Assembly: GCA_019916065.1 (NCBI GenBank)
Contig: CM034241.1
Location: forward strand, 16,049,228-16,113,227
Source of the DNA: Vitellaria paradoxa
Lineage: Eukaryota; Streptophyta; Magnoliopsida; Ericales; Sapotaceae
Direction of reading: 5' to 3'
Length of the DNA stretch: 64,000 nt
Positions 1 through 11,334 of this stretch are shown piece after piece (within the stretch, counting starts at the first letter, position 1; the number at the start of each line of letters is the position of its first letter). Under the pieces are notes generated by a model. It did no database searches. It was not told the DNA's origin and was given only the letters and a program-made list of their open reading frames with translations. The position numbers and the translations under genes were made by a program.

Positions 1-139
1 CACTCAATCACCACTAATTTATGTCCCAAAGTCTCATCATATTTTTGTTCAACATCCTCTCTCCAAAATCTACTTCTATCAAATGAACTGGTCCTTAGCT
101 GTCTATTTGCCAGTCTTTTAACTCTTAGGGCCATAGGAG
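1..139 (-). CDS. Possible exon fragment of an unidentified gene
   Basis: Read on the minus strand, an open stretch of about 46 codons starts just after a T-rich tract ending in TTTTGTAG, which resembles an intron 3' splice site, and runs off the window edge. The residues are basic and charged (it contains ALRVKRLANRQL and RFWREDVEQKYDE) and I do not recognise a family. It shows none of the stop codons that litter neighbouring elements. It could be a host exon or part of an unrecognised transposable element. Confidence 0.25.
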
Positions 140-649
140 CTACAAAAATACAAAAGGAATATTCAATTAATTACTATGCAACCACTATGTCCACAAAAGT
201 TCAGTGGCCCATTCTGTTGAAAAAAATGTACATTGAAATTGAGATGAATGCGTGTAATATAGACAGTCCAGGTGGCCATATACCATCCACCATGGATGGG
301 TCCATTCAAAATGAGTAGTTTCTTTCTACCCACTGTTGGGAACTCAAAATAGGGCTTCATTATACAAGAAATTCAGAACCCTTGATACTTTGAAGCTCAG
401 GTTCGAAGAGGAATTGATATAAGAAATACCTAGGGCTCAAAGCATAGAGGTAACATACCTTAGGTAGCTTAGACACGAAGATGGGAGTTGAATGTTGCTA
501 AACAACCCTCAGGAAGGCCTATTCTTAATGAAATCTTCAAGTATGTAGAGAGAACTTGAGAGGATTGGAAGTTAGAGGAGAGAAGATTAGGTTCAAAGTG
601 ATTGAAAGAGTTATTAAATCAGTTGTAGGGTCCAGACCACCCATGGACG
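140..649. other. No gene seen; LTR-like non-coding sequence from about 361
   Basis: The minus-strand open frame at 163-360 has no recognisable domain and I treat it as chance. From about 361 the composition resembles the LTRs elsewhere in the window, and the segment leads into the GGTCC-rich duplication at 650. It may be part of the missing 3' LTR of gypsy element E1. I found no LTR terminus or polypurine tract, so this is weak. Confidence 0.3.
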
Positions 650-815
650 GTCCAGACCATAGAATGGTCTTCTCCAAAACCTCGGCCAAACATGCTTACT
701 GTGGTCAGGACCATTTGGTCTGGGGGTCCAAACCACAAAATAGTCTCCTCCACTATTTTGGCTAAATATGCTCACTGTGGTTCGGACCATTTGGTCTGGG
801 GGTCCAGACCATAGA
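650..815. repeat. 76-bp tandem duplication with GGTCC/GGACC motifs
   Basis: Units begin at 650, 726 and 802 (the last partial), each with GTCCARACCA and ending in GGACCATTTGGTCTGGGG. The spacing is 76 bp twice. The same block, including GCCAAACA..GCTCACTATGGTCCGGACC, occurs once in the E1 LTR near 17370-17440. This ties the region to the LTR family of this window. Confidence 0.75.
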
Positions 816-980
816 ATTGGATACTTTCAACTTGTTTTTATTTTGCATTAAATAACCAAAGAATGCCTAAACTAAAAATCAAAATCCTATCTTGGATGTA
901 AGTGATACAGAATGCTCTCTAGACTATACTATTTATGGAAAGTTTCTTCTTCACATCTAGGGTTTGATTTCTGATTTCCC

Positions 981-3364
981 ATGGCATCTATGATTCCTAC
1001 GTTCAATTCATTGAAGCATGGAGAAGATTCACGTGCTTTGGTTGTAAATGATGAACCTACGACTAGGGTTTCACAAGTGCTGAAGGCTAGGGTTTCGCAA
1101 GAGGTGGCAACTAGGTCCTTCTAATCTGATTTGAGTTCCTATGGGGATTTCAAGTGTGGAAATGGTTCTTTCTCTTCTTTGATTGTTTCCAAAGGTGATT
1201 CAAAATGAGAAGTTGTAGATCGTGATAATGTTGTTAATGCTCGTGCTCTTACCAATGTTGCGGCTAAGGTTTTGCATGAATCTTACGTGAGTGAAGGTTC
1301 TATTCATATCCCTAGAGTTCCCCACGCTGGTTGCAATGATAAGGTGCTGATTTCTAATCAAGATGTTGTTCCTTCTACATTTTTGGAGCATGAGACATTA
1401 CAAGGAGGTGTGGCTAGGGTTTGTTCAGAGAAGATGGATCAACAAGTCGCAGCTAGGGTTTCTCAACCTATGGCGGCTAGGGTTTCGGCTAACCCTAATG
1501 GTTCTAAAAGTACTGTAGTGAAGCCGACTTCTATTCTTATTGGTAGGAAAGAGATTTCATTGGTTTCAAAGGATGATAAGAAGGCTTCAAATCTTGGTTT
1601 TGATGCAAGATTGGAGGGACATGAAGAATGTATGGATTCGGCTAGGGTTGGGGCTGTTATTTCACCCTTGGCAATGGTTAAACCACCAAATGTGCATGAG
1701 CTTTCTGATGTGTTAGAAAAGTTGTTGGTTTTTCCCACATTAATGATGGTGAAGGAGATGATTCTATGCTATCTAAGGTTTCGTCGCTGCTCTCTACTCG
1801 GGTTAATGGACGTGAACAACATCTTCAAGTTCCATTTGCAGATCTGGATAACTCTGATTCTTCTATGCAACATTCCTCTCAAGCTGCTAATTTAGAAAAG
1901 TTGTTAAATTCAGCTTTTTCTACGCTGCGTACACAGAATGCTTCTACGATTACAACTTCAAATGTTGCTCATGAATGTTCTTCTTATTTGGAGCATAAGG
2001 TTGGAGGTGAGTTGATTCCTTTTGCTGGTTCTTTTCCTTTTTCAAAGCGCCTTTCATGGGCGGATGAAGTTGAGAATTCTAATCCTCAGAATTTTGAGAT
2101 AAAACCGAGTCCGGGGAAGTGGGTTACTGCCGTTAAAGGTACAAATGACAATGCCATGAAACTTGAATACCATGCTCCAACTATGGTGAATGGGGTGGCA
2201 AGAGTTAAGCCACTGGTTGAAATACTTCGTAAAGGTGCAGCCTATCAGGAGAATACGCTGGTTGGTTACTTCTTGGATAAAAAGCTTCTTTTTAATTTAA
2301 TTTACCAAAATGCCATTCGGTTTTGGGGTAAGGATAATGTTGTGGATATGTTAACCAATGATGGTGGCTTTTTCTTTTTTCGTTTTAAAGAGGGATTTGA
2401 TTTACAAATGGTGTTAACTGGTGGCCCATCGTATTTTGCAGGGAGACCTATCATTCTAAGGAAATGGAAGAAGGGGTTGATTTTAAATAAAGAGTCTATG
2501 AAGACTATTCCCATTTGGGTTAATTTTCATCATGTTCCTTTGGAGGCTTGGTCGGCTGAAGGGTTAAGCTATATTGCTAGTGCTATCGGGAAGCCTTTAT
2601 TTGCTGATCGTATGACAGAAGAAATTAAGAGAATTAAATATGCTCGGGTTTGTATTGAAGTTAACGCAGAGAATTCATTCCCGGATAAGGTAGAATTTGA
2701 ACTTGAGAATGATTCGGTGGCTGTTATTGAAGTTGAATATGGATGGGTTCCGCCTACTTGTTCTAAATGTAAGACATTTGGTCACCTTGAGAAGAATTGT
2801 TCCAAGGTAGTTAATGCTGAATGGAAGCCTCGCGAAGTGAAGAATACAGCCCCTTCTCATGAATCGGAGCAATCTAAAGACTTGGGCCTTGATGAGGGTT
2901 GGATCCCAGTTTCTTCGAAAGGGAAATCTATTACTTCGGTTCCTATGAATACTAATTCTCCATGTGCTAGTGCTGCAATTACTTCAAAAGAGGATGATCA
3001 AATTCAGGTTATACGTCCTAGGGAGTTTGAAGATGGTGAAATTGTGACACATTCGGTTGATAAAGACATCAAGGTTCATAATTCCTTCCAATGCTTGGTT
3101 GATGACGTTGATGTTGAGGATAATTCGGGGGCTGCTACTCCTTTTGGTGATGAATCCACTCCTCTGAATGATTCTTCTGTATCTCGACCTATTCTTCAAA
3201 CAATGGCATTGGACTCGGCACCTAGTGCTAATCCTTTGCGTGATAAATTACTTGCTGTTGATGAGCTTGATTCCCGAAAACCATTGAATGCAAAGAGGAA
3301 TGACAAACAGAGGAAAAATGGGTTAGCTACAGCTGGGAATACTGGTAAGAAGTCTCTTCCTTAA
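981..3364 (+). pseudogene. LINE-A ORF1: RNA-binding protein (DUF4283 plus zinc knuckle)
   Basis: ORF1 proteins of plant L1 elements bind the element RNA. The likely start is the ATG at 981. The first frame carries stops near 1120 and 1207 and then shifts around 1750 into the frame that stays open to 3364. That second part has a DUF4283-like domain (about 2260-2730, with LVGYFLDKK and PIWVNFHHVPLEAW) followed by a CCHC knuckle, CSKCKTFGHLEKNC, near 2759-2800. The tail is acidic and serine-rich. The N-terminal part repeats the peptide ARVS, encoded by CTAGGGTTT repeats. The TAA stop overlaps the ORF2 ATG (TAATG at 3362-3366). Confidence 0.85.
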
Positions 3365-6300
3365 TGATGCTTAAATTAGGTTATCGGAATATTAGGGGCT
3401 TGAACTCTCCCCTTAAACAAAAGGAAGTAGTGGCTTTGGTAAATCAACATAACCTTTCTTGTTTGGGTTTGGTTGAGACTAAGGTGAAATCCGATTATAA
3501 GGAGAGGATTTTAAAGGGCCTAACGTGTGGATGGAAGTGCTTTTGTAATTATAACTCAGATGCTTCAGGTAGAATATGGATTTTGTGGAATCCCAATATG
3601 ATAGATGTTGAGATTTTGGGTGAATCGGGACAAAGGCTACATTGTTCTCTTAAGGTCAATGATTTTCTTTTTCTGGTTTCCTTTATATATGCAGCTAATG
3701 TTGTGAATGATAGGCGTTTATTGTGGGCTGATTTGGTTTCTCATAGCTCATTGATTGGTGATCGGCCTTGGTTAGTATTGGGAGATTTTAATGCGGTTAG
3801 ATTTCCTCATGAACGAAGAGGTGGCTCCCTTGAATGGCCTTCTAATATGGAGGAATGTAATGAGGCATGTTTAGCTGCTGGTTTGGAGGACTTGAGGTAT
3901 TGTGGGGTGCAATTTTCTTGGAGAAAAGGGAATAGCAACACTATGAGGAAACTAGACCGTGCTATGGTGAATGGTAATTGGATGTCTTCTTTTGTTCACT
4001 CTATTGCTGAATTTTGCCCGTATGAAATTTCTGATCATACTCCCATTGTGGTCTCCATTGGCATTGATCTAAAGATTGGCAAAAAGAGTTTTAAATTCTT
4101 TAATTATTGGACTGATTTCGAGGAATTTTTACCTACTGTTGAAAGAGCATGAAATGTGCAAGTCAATGGGCATAAAATGTATCTAGTTTATAAGAAATTA
4201 AAAGAAGTTAAACAGGCCTTGAAGAACTTATGTGCTCAAAAGAAAACTCAACAAGATGTCTCTATTCAAGCTTTGCGGGAGGAATTATGTTCTTATCAAA
4301 TGTAGATTGATACAGATGGTGCCACTCATGAACTTTTGGAGAAGGAAGTGGATTGCTTGGCTTGGTTAAAGGAAGCTTCTCAAATTGAGGAGAGCTCTTC
4401 TAAAGCAAAAAAGTAGGGTTCAATGGCTTAAGGAAGGAGATCAAAATTCCTCCTTCTTCTTTAATTCTATCAAGAGTCGGAATAATGCTAATAAATTGGT
4501 GTGTATTCAGAAAGAGGATGGGACTATGCTCCATGAACCAGCTGAGATCAAGTTTGAGATTGTGGGTTTTTATCACAATTTGTTGGGGCGGGCTTCTACT
4601 AGTGCCTATCCAGGTAAATCTTTCCTTCAACACTTTATTGGTCCTTCTACTTCTATGGTTGAGAGGTTGATTGCTCTTATTTTGGATGGAGAAATTAAAT
4701 CTGTGTTTTTTAGCTTTCACTCTAATAAAGCTCCTAGCCCGGATGGTTTTAATGCCTATTTCTTTCAAAAAGCTTAGGGGATTATTGGTGAGGACATCAT
4801 TGCTGCAATTAAGGAATTTTTTCATTCAGGGCAATTACTGAAGGAAGCCAATTCCACTATAATTGCTCTAGTGCCTAAGATCCCTAATCCCACCTTGGTT
4901 AAGGATTTTAGGCCTATATCTTGTTGTAATACTCTTAAGTGCATTACCAAGATTTTGGCTGAAAGGATTAAGTATGTTCTTCCCTCCATTATTAATCCAG
5001 CTCAAGCTGCATTTGTTGCTGGCCGCTCCATTTCAGATAACATCCTTTTGGCTTAAGAATTGATGAGGGGTTATTATAGAGATAAAGGGCCCCCTAAGTG
5101 TGCTTTTAAGGTGGATCTCACGAAGGCCTATGATTTGGTTCGTTGGGAATTTCTTTGGGATATTCTAGAGTTAATGGGCTTTCCTAGTAAACTTATTGGA
5201 TGGATCAAGACTTGTGTTTCCTCTCCTATGTTCTCGGTGTGCATCAATGGTGAACTCAATGGTTACTTCCCAGGTAAGAAAGGTCTTCGACATGGTGACC
5301 CTTTATCACCTTATTTATTTGTGATTTGCATGGAAGCTTTATCCCGGATTATAAACAAAAAGATTACTTCTTCTGCTGATTTTACATTTCATTGGCGTTG
5401 TGGAAAGACTAGCTTGGCTCACCTTTCTTTTGCTAATGACTTGATGTTGTTTGTCATGGGGATACAGCATCAGTTGAGGTGTTAAAGGATGCTCTGGATA
5501 CTTTTTCATCTTTCTGTGGTTTGGTTCCTAATCTACATAAGAGTGATATGTTTGTTTCTGGTGTAAGTGAAGAGATTAAGGAACAGATTGCTCATATTGT
5601 GGGGTTTCAGTGGGGTACTTTGCCTTTAAAATATTTGGGTGTCCCATTACTCTCATCTAAATTATAGGCAGTGGATTGTGTGGCTCTGGAGGATCGGATA
5701 CTGAAGAGATTGAAGTCTTGGACCAACAAGTTTCTCTCTTTTACAGGTAGACTTCAGCTTATTCAATCTGTCCTCTTTAGTATCTAGTCGTATTGGTGCT
5801 TTCAATTTATACTTTCTACTAAGGTGATTAAGTCTATTGAAGCCAAACTTAGAGCTTTCCTTTGGAGGGGTACTTCTCTATCCTTTTCAGGGGCCAAAGT
5901 AGCTTGGGAGGAGGTCACTCAGCCAAAAAGTGAAGGTGGTCATGGAATTAAGAAGATTAAAGATTGGAACAAGGCTGCGATGTCAAGGTACATTTGGTTA
6001 TTATGCAACCCTTCTTCTACTTCTTTTTGGGTGAAATGGGTACATGTCAATTTTTTAGGTAGAAGCCAATTTTGGATTACTAAAGTGCCATGGGATTGTT
6101 CCTAGACTTGGAGAAAGATTCTTCAATTGAGACCACTTATTAAATCTTGCTTTTCATATAATGTAGGAGATGGCCGAGCACTATCATTGTGGTTTGACCC
6201 TTGGTTACCATCGGGCTCTATTTGTGCTTCTACTTCTACTCGGGTGATATATGATTCGGGGTTGTCTAAATTTGCTAGAGTGGTAGATATTATCAGAGAT

Positions 6301-7005
6301 GGAAGATGGGCTTGGCCTGGAGTTAATTCTAATGAACTGATGGACCTTCGGGATGTTACTTCTTCACTGCATCCTCCAAACTTATTTGTTGAAGACAAGG
6401 CTTTGTGGATTCCCACTAAAGGAGAGTTCACTATCAAGTCTGCTTGGGATGTTATTCAGGTTCATGGTGGAAAGGTGGCTTAGGCCTCAATTGTGTGGTT
6501 TACACATCACATCCCAAGGTATTCTTTCATTCTTTGGTTAGCTATTCGAAACCGGTTGTCTACTCAGGATAAGTTAATTTCCCATGGAGTTATTGGACAA
6601 ACTTCTTGTGTTTTATGTGATGATGGTATTGAGACTCATTCTCATTTATTTTTCCAATGCCCTTATACTGCTCGGTTATGGCTTTATTTCCTTGGTAAAC
6701 TGGCTTTGCAATGCTTTGCTTCCAATTGGGATGACGTGGTCAAATGGTGTGTAGCTCAATTCTCAGGGAGTTCCTTATTTCATCTCTTGGGAAAGTTGAT
6801 TTTCTCTTCTCTGATCTACTGTGTCTGGAGGGAGAGGAATGCTCGAATCTTCAATCATGCTACTACTGAATCAACTATTTTGATGCGGCAATTGGAGACT
6901 ATGATTCGTCTTAGATTAATGTCCATTAAGCCTTTTCCCAAAACAGATTGTAATAGACATTTAGTACAAGTTTGGTCCCTTCCCCCATTTGTTTTGGATG
7001 CATGA
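3364..7005 (+). pseudogene. LINE-A ORF2: endonuclease-reverse transcriptase, broken
   Basis: Domains in order: an EEP/APE-type endonuclease (3364-4152, GYRNIRGLNSPL, VLGDFNAVR, SDHTPIVV), reverse transcriptase (about 4690-5700, PDGFNAYFF, DFRPISCCN, HGDPLSPYLF), and a C-terminal zf-RVT region (about 6400-6700, with CVLCDDGIETHSHLFFQC). The catalytic motif reads FANDL where the related LINE-B has FADDL, so a catalytic aspartate is lost. Comparison with LINE-B shows stops at former Trp or Gln codons (4150, 4303, 4775, 5054, 6103, 6481) and frame changes near 4385 and 5480. Starts at the second half of TAATG. Confidence 0.9.
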
Positions 7006-7046
7006 TTTTGTGTTGGGATATGATATATAGGTGATTGTGTGCTCAT

Positions 7047-7060
7047 AGGGGTATGCCCCT
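7047..7060 (+). promoter_or_regulatory. LINE-A 3' UTR hairpin
   Basis: AGGGGTATGCCCCT forms a 5-bp stem with a TATG loop, 51 nt before the poly(A) run. The same hairpin lies 50-57 nt before the tail in the other three LINE copies here, suggesting a 3'-end recognition signal (inference). Confidence 0.6.
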
Positions 7061-7203
7061 TTGCTTTGTACTTCATTGATTATTCCTTATTAATAAAATT
7101 ATTTACCTTTCAAAAAAAAAAATCAAAATCCTAAAACAAGGTAAAGATAAAACCTATCCTAATCCTAACTATGATACAATTACAATTACGTTTTAATCCC
7201 GTA

Positions 7204-8519
7204 TCACTCGTAAAGTGGAGGATCTAAAAGATCCCACATTTCAACCTCCGCCACGAAGTTCTCCAAATATGGCTTGAGACGATGGCCATTCACCTTGAAA
7301 GTGGTGTTATTGCATGGGTTGTGAACCTCACACACACTATGTCCTGAGATGGAAAGGATAACAAAAGGACCACACCACCTAGACCGAAGCTTTCCCAAGA
7401 AAAGATGTAACCTTGAGTCATACATCAAAACTTTTTGGCCAACATGGAAGGATTTCCTAAGAATGTGCGTATCATATAATTCCTTCACCTTAGCCTTAGC
7501 AAGTTTCGCATTTTCAAAAGCTTCATATCTTAATTCTTCAAGTTCATTGAGTTGAAGCTTTTGAAGAACACCGACATCATCTATACTCTCATTAAATTGC
7601 TGAATTACCTAATAGGCTCTATGTTCCATCTCAACGGGCAGGTGGCAAGCCTTGCCAAACATGAGACAATAGAGAGACATACCCAAAATGGTTTTATAAG
7701 CCGTCCGATATGCCCACAATTTATCAACCAGTCTCAAAGACCAATCTTTTCGAGTGGGATTGATGGTCTTTTCAAGAATACCCTTGATCTTCTTATTTGC
7801 TAATTCAACCTGGCCACCGTTTCATGGGTGGTAAGCAGTTTCTAATTATGTGTCACACCATATTTATGCATTAGGATACCAATAGGCCTATTACAAAAAT
7901 GCTTACCCTCATCACTAATGATCGCTCGTGGCATCCCAAAACGAGAGAAAATATGTTCTTTTAGGAACTTGACCACTACTTGGTGGTCATTGGTGTGAGT
8001 GGCAATGGCCTCTACCCATTTTGACACATAATCTATAGCCACCAAGATATATTCAAAACCAAACGAATTAGGGAATGGACCCATGAAATCTATTCCCCAA
8101 CAATCAAAAATTTCTAGAATGATCACAAGGTTTTGGGGCATCTTATTATGCTTAGATAGGGCTCCTAAGCATTGGCAACGGTCACTTCTCAAGCAATAGT
8201 TATGCACATCTTTAAATATGGAAGGCCAATAAAATCCACTTTGAAGAATCTTAGTGGTAGTTTTCTTTGAACAGAAGTGGCCTCCACAAACTAAGGTGTG
8301 ACAAAACTCAATAACACTATGAATCTCATGGTCGAGAATGCATCTCCTCACAATTTGATCTAGATAATACTTGTAGAGGTAAGGCTCATCCCAAAAGAAA
8401 TAGCTCACATTATATAAGAACTTACCTTTGTCAATCTTTGTCCAATGTGAAGGCATTTGGCCTATCACTAAGAAATTGGCAATATCTGGTACCAAAGAGG
8501 ATGGAATGCAGGATTGGTG
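7204..8519 (-). pseudogene. E1 integrase
   Basis: Integrase inserts the retrotransposon cDNA. An N-terminal HHCC-like zinc region lies near 8150-8290 (CLRSDRCQC). The DDE core has the first Asp in GIDFMGPF (about 8080) and the second in IISDEGKHF (about 7905). The core is cut by a stop near 7842. The C-terminal part (7204-7830) has the Athila-style YRTAYKT and [11 protein letters not shown] motifs and ends in LLDPPLYE with a TGA at 7204. The third catalytic residue lies past the stop in a broken frame. Confidence 0.85.
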
Positions 8520-8979
8520 CTAATATGCTTGATATGCTCATCGAGAAAATACTCATTAATTGGTAGGTCACTAGAGTCAGACACTTTATAAGGTAATTTA
8601 GACAAATGGTTAGCTACCACATTTTCTACTCTTTTTTGTCCTTGATTTTCAAATCAAGCTCTTGAAGGAGTAGCATCCATCTAATTAGATGGGGTTTGGC
8701 CTCTTGCTTGGAAAGAAGGTACTTCAAAGCCGTATAGTCCGTAAACACTGTAACAAGAGATCTTACCAAATAGGACCTAAACTTGTCTAGGGCAAAGACT
8801 ACCGCTAGAAACTCTTTTTCAGTGGTGGTATAGTTAATTTGAGCGTCATTCAGGGTCTTACTAGCATAGTAAATAGCATAAGGTTTTCCTTCTTTCCGTT
8901 GCCCTAAAACTGCACCCACTGCAAAATTACTAGCGTCACACATAAGCTTAAATGGTAAAGACAAATCTAGGCTTTACAT
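8520..8979 (-). pseudogene. E1 RNase H domain
   Basis: Ty3/gypsy RNase H degrades the RNA strand of the hybrid. The open stretch 8626-8964 carries LMCDASNFAVGAVLGQ (first catalytic Asp), TTTEKEFLAVVFALDKFRSY (Glu) and FTDYTALKYLL (Asp). That is the usual order and spacing. Downstream frames lead into integrase with several stops. Confidence 0.85.
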
Positions 8980-9929
8980 AATAGGAGTGGTGGTGAGCAA
9001 TTGTTTAAGTCGATCAAATGCCTCTTGGCATGATGTTGTCCAGTCAAATAGAACATCATTAGACAATAGAGAGCATAAGGGTTGAGCAATAGAACTAAAA
9101 GACTAAATGAATCGTCAGTAAAACCCAGCATGTCCAAGAAACGATCTCGCGTCCTTCACACATCGAGGGGTAGGTAAGTTTTGAATTAGTTCCACTTTTG
9201 CTTTGTCTACCTCAATTCCTCGACATGATACTATATGCCCCAAAATAATTCCCTTTTGTACCATGAAATGGCACTTTTCCTAATTTAATAGCAAATTACT
9301 TTCCTCACATCACACCAACACCTTTTCAAGGTTAGTTAAGCACTTATCAAATGTATCCCCATAGATGGAGAAGTCATCTATGAAAACCTCTAAGAACCAT
9401 TCAAACATGTCCCTAAAAATGCTCATCACACCTTTGAAAGGTCGCAAGTGCATTACATAACCCAAATGGCATTCGTCAATAAACAAAAGTGCCAAAAGAA
9501 CATATGAACGCGGTTTTCTCTTGGCCCTCAAGTACTATCTCGACCTAATTATATCTCGAATAACCATCAAGAAAGCAGTAGAAAAATTTCCACGTTACTT
9601 TCTCAAGCACTTGATCTGGAAATGAAAGTGGGAAATGATCCTTCCAGGTCACTGCATTTAATTGCCTATAATTGATACACATTCGCCATCCAGTTTGGGT
9701 GCGTTGAGGCACTAACTCTCCTTTCTCATTCTCAACTACTGTGACACCAGATGTTTTGGAACTACTTGAGTGGGACTCACCCACTTTGATTCAGATATGG
9801 GGTAAATAATACCTGCATCGAGCAACTTAAGTACTTCCCCTTTTACCACTTCTTTCATGTTGGGGTTTAGTCTTCATTGCATTTGCCTTATCGGTTTGGC
9901 CTCATCCTCAAGGTATATATGATGAGTAC
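8980..9929 (-). pseudogene. E1 reverse transcriptase
   Basis: Minus-strand frames carry WVSPTQVVPK (near 9790), WRMCINYRQLN (near 9690), FFYCFLDGYSRYN (near 9560), RRMPFGLCNA and the catalytic FIDDFSIYGD (about 9385-9345). Stops and small frame changes separate the segments. The solo LTR at 9930-11334 splits RT from the protease linker; the two halves join at the AGTAC duplication. Confidence 0.87.
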
Positions 9930-11334
9930 TGACCACTTCTAAATAGTGCGTCTAAACTAACCCCCAAGTGCAAGGGTGTGCGGTATAGTTTTAACTCAGT
10001 GAGTTTGAGGTCGAATCCACAAGGAACCTAAGATTTAGTTTCCAGGTCTAAGATTTTCTACACCTAAGTTCAAGAATGGATTTAGAATGAGATCAAATAA
10101 GATTTTCAGCAATTGAACTAAATTAGTTCTAGCAAATAAAAGTAACAATAACGATTAGTAACTCATTTAAAGAAAGCAAACAAGATCAGTTTAAGAATTA
10201 AAATAATGAAGTAAACCCTTGATTTAACATTCAAGTTCAGGTGGAATAGAATTAAATCAAATCAGTGCGTTGATTACCAATTAAATTTTAACATCAAATG
10301 GAAAAATTAATTTGAAAATGTCATCATTAAAGCTTTTTCAAAAGTCCACAATACTCAATTTCATACTCACGTTTAATGGATTATAAAATTGGAAAGATGA
10401 TTTTCTTGATAAAACACTTGTGGGTTCAAACCTAATTTCTTTGTTTCAAGATTTTCAAGAAAGTTCAAGATTCAAAAACCTTTATCAGTGATTACCGGAA
10501 TATGATCAAAAGTTTTTGTTTTCAAGAGTTCTTTAAACGTAAAATTAGATTTGAAAGACTAATGTAGATGTTTAGGCTTTCGCGTGTTCATCTACAAAAC
10601 CCTAGCACATAATATGATTCAAACATTCCACCTTCCCTATGAAGTTAAATCAAGAAAAGTAATTTACGCTAACATTGTGCAACAAACCATACACATGAAT
10701 CAATAAATAAACAAGAAGTAAGAAGATTAAAGGAAAAAGAAATTTGGAAAATCTTTTATTAACTAAGAAAATCAAATAACGTACTTCCAAGAATGGAAAG
10801 AACGACGAACAATCAACGAAATTGAAACGACTCCACAAACTGCTACACAAATCTTGTAAAACATCTTCAAAATAGATGGAGAAACTCACTTTCTAAATCG
10901 TAAAACACTCTATAAAAGTTTGGAAAAAGATAGAAAAATATGCCCTAGACGACTGCTCATGGGGTTTTTATAACCTATACACAAAACCCTAAAAACAAAA
11001 CAAGGAAATTGCTCCCACGTGTCCCAAGTGTCCAGACACCCAAATGGGGTGTCTGGATGGTAGTATGCTCCAGACTCCCATTTTTCCTGCTCTGCCTTCA
11101 GCAGTTCTGAAGATGTCAGGACAACCATGCCATACAAGTGCACCACGAGCTATCCTTCATCATTTTCTTCATCTTTGGCACTCCCAATTGTTTCAATTGA
11201 ACGATTTTCACTACAATTTAAGAAAAATAAACCGTATTAGTGTAAAAATTAACAAAATACATAATTAAATTAAGAAAATGCATGTTTTTATGTTAAAATA
11301 GGGTTCTTGTAATTACACTTTTCAAGTGTAATCA
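9930..11334 (-). mobile_element. Solo LTR inside E1 pol, TSD agtac
   Basis: On the minus strand this 1405-bp LTR starts TGATTACACTTG and ends AGAAGTGGTCA. It has a perfect 5-bp target duplication AGTAC at 9925-9929 and 11335-11339. There is no internal domain, so it is a recombination product of a full element. It is the same subfamily as the solo LTR at 13524-15377 but carries a single copy of the roughly 135-bp internal repeat. A perfect 11-bp stem lies at 11031-11057. Confidence 0.95.

Larger units (their letters stand above)
890..7117 (+). mobile_element. LINE-A: full-length L1-type retrotransposon
   Basis: A 6.2-kb non-LTR element with 5' leader, ORF1, ORF2, a short 3' UTR with AATAAA at 7092, and a poly(A) run at 7112-7122. 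It is flanked by a 16-bp target-site duplication, AAAAATCAAAATCCTA, at 874-889 and 7118-7133 (the A-rich end overlaps the tail). This fixes both ends and shows the copy is not 5'-truncated. The host sequence is LTR-like DNA at the left end of E1. Both ORFs are now broken, so the copy is dead. LINE-B at 26378-29308 is a close relative with an open frame. Confidence 0.93.

Noticed and set aside
1050..1500. Telomere repeats
   Set aside because: CTAGGGTTT units are scattered, not tandem TTTAGGG; they lie within a LINE ORF.
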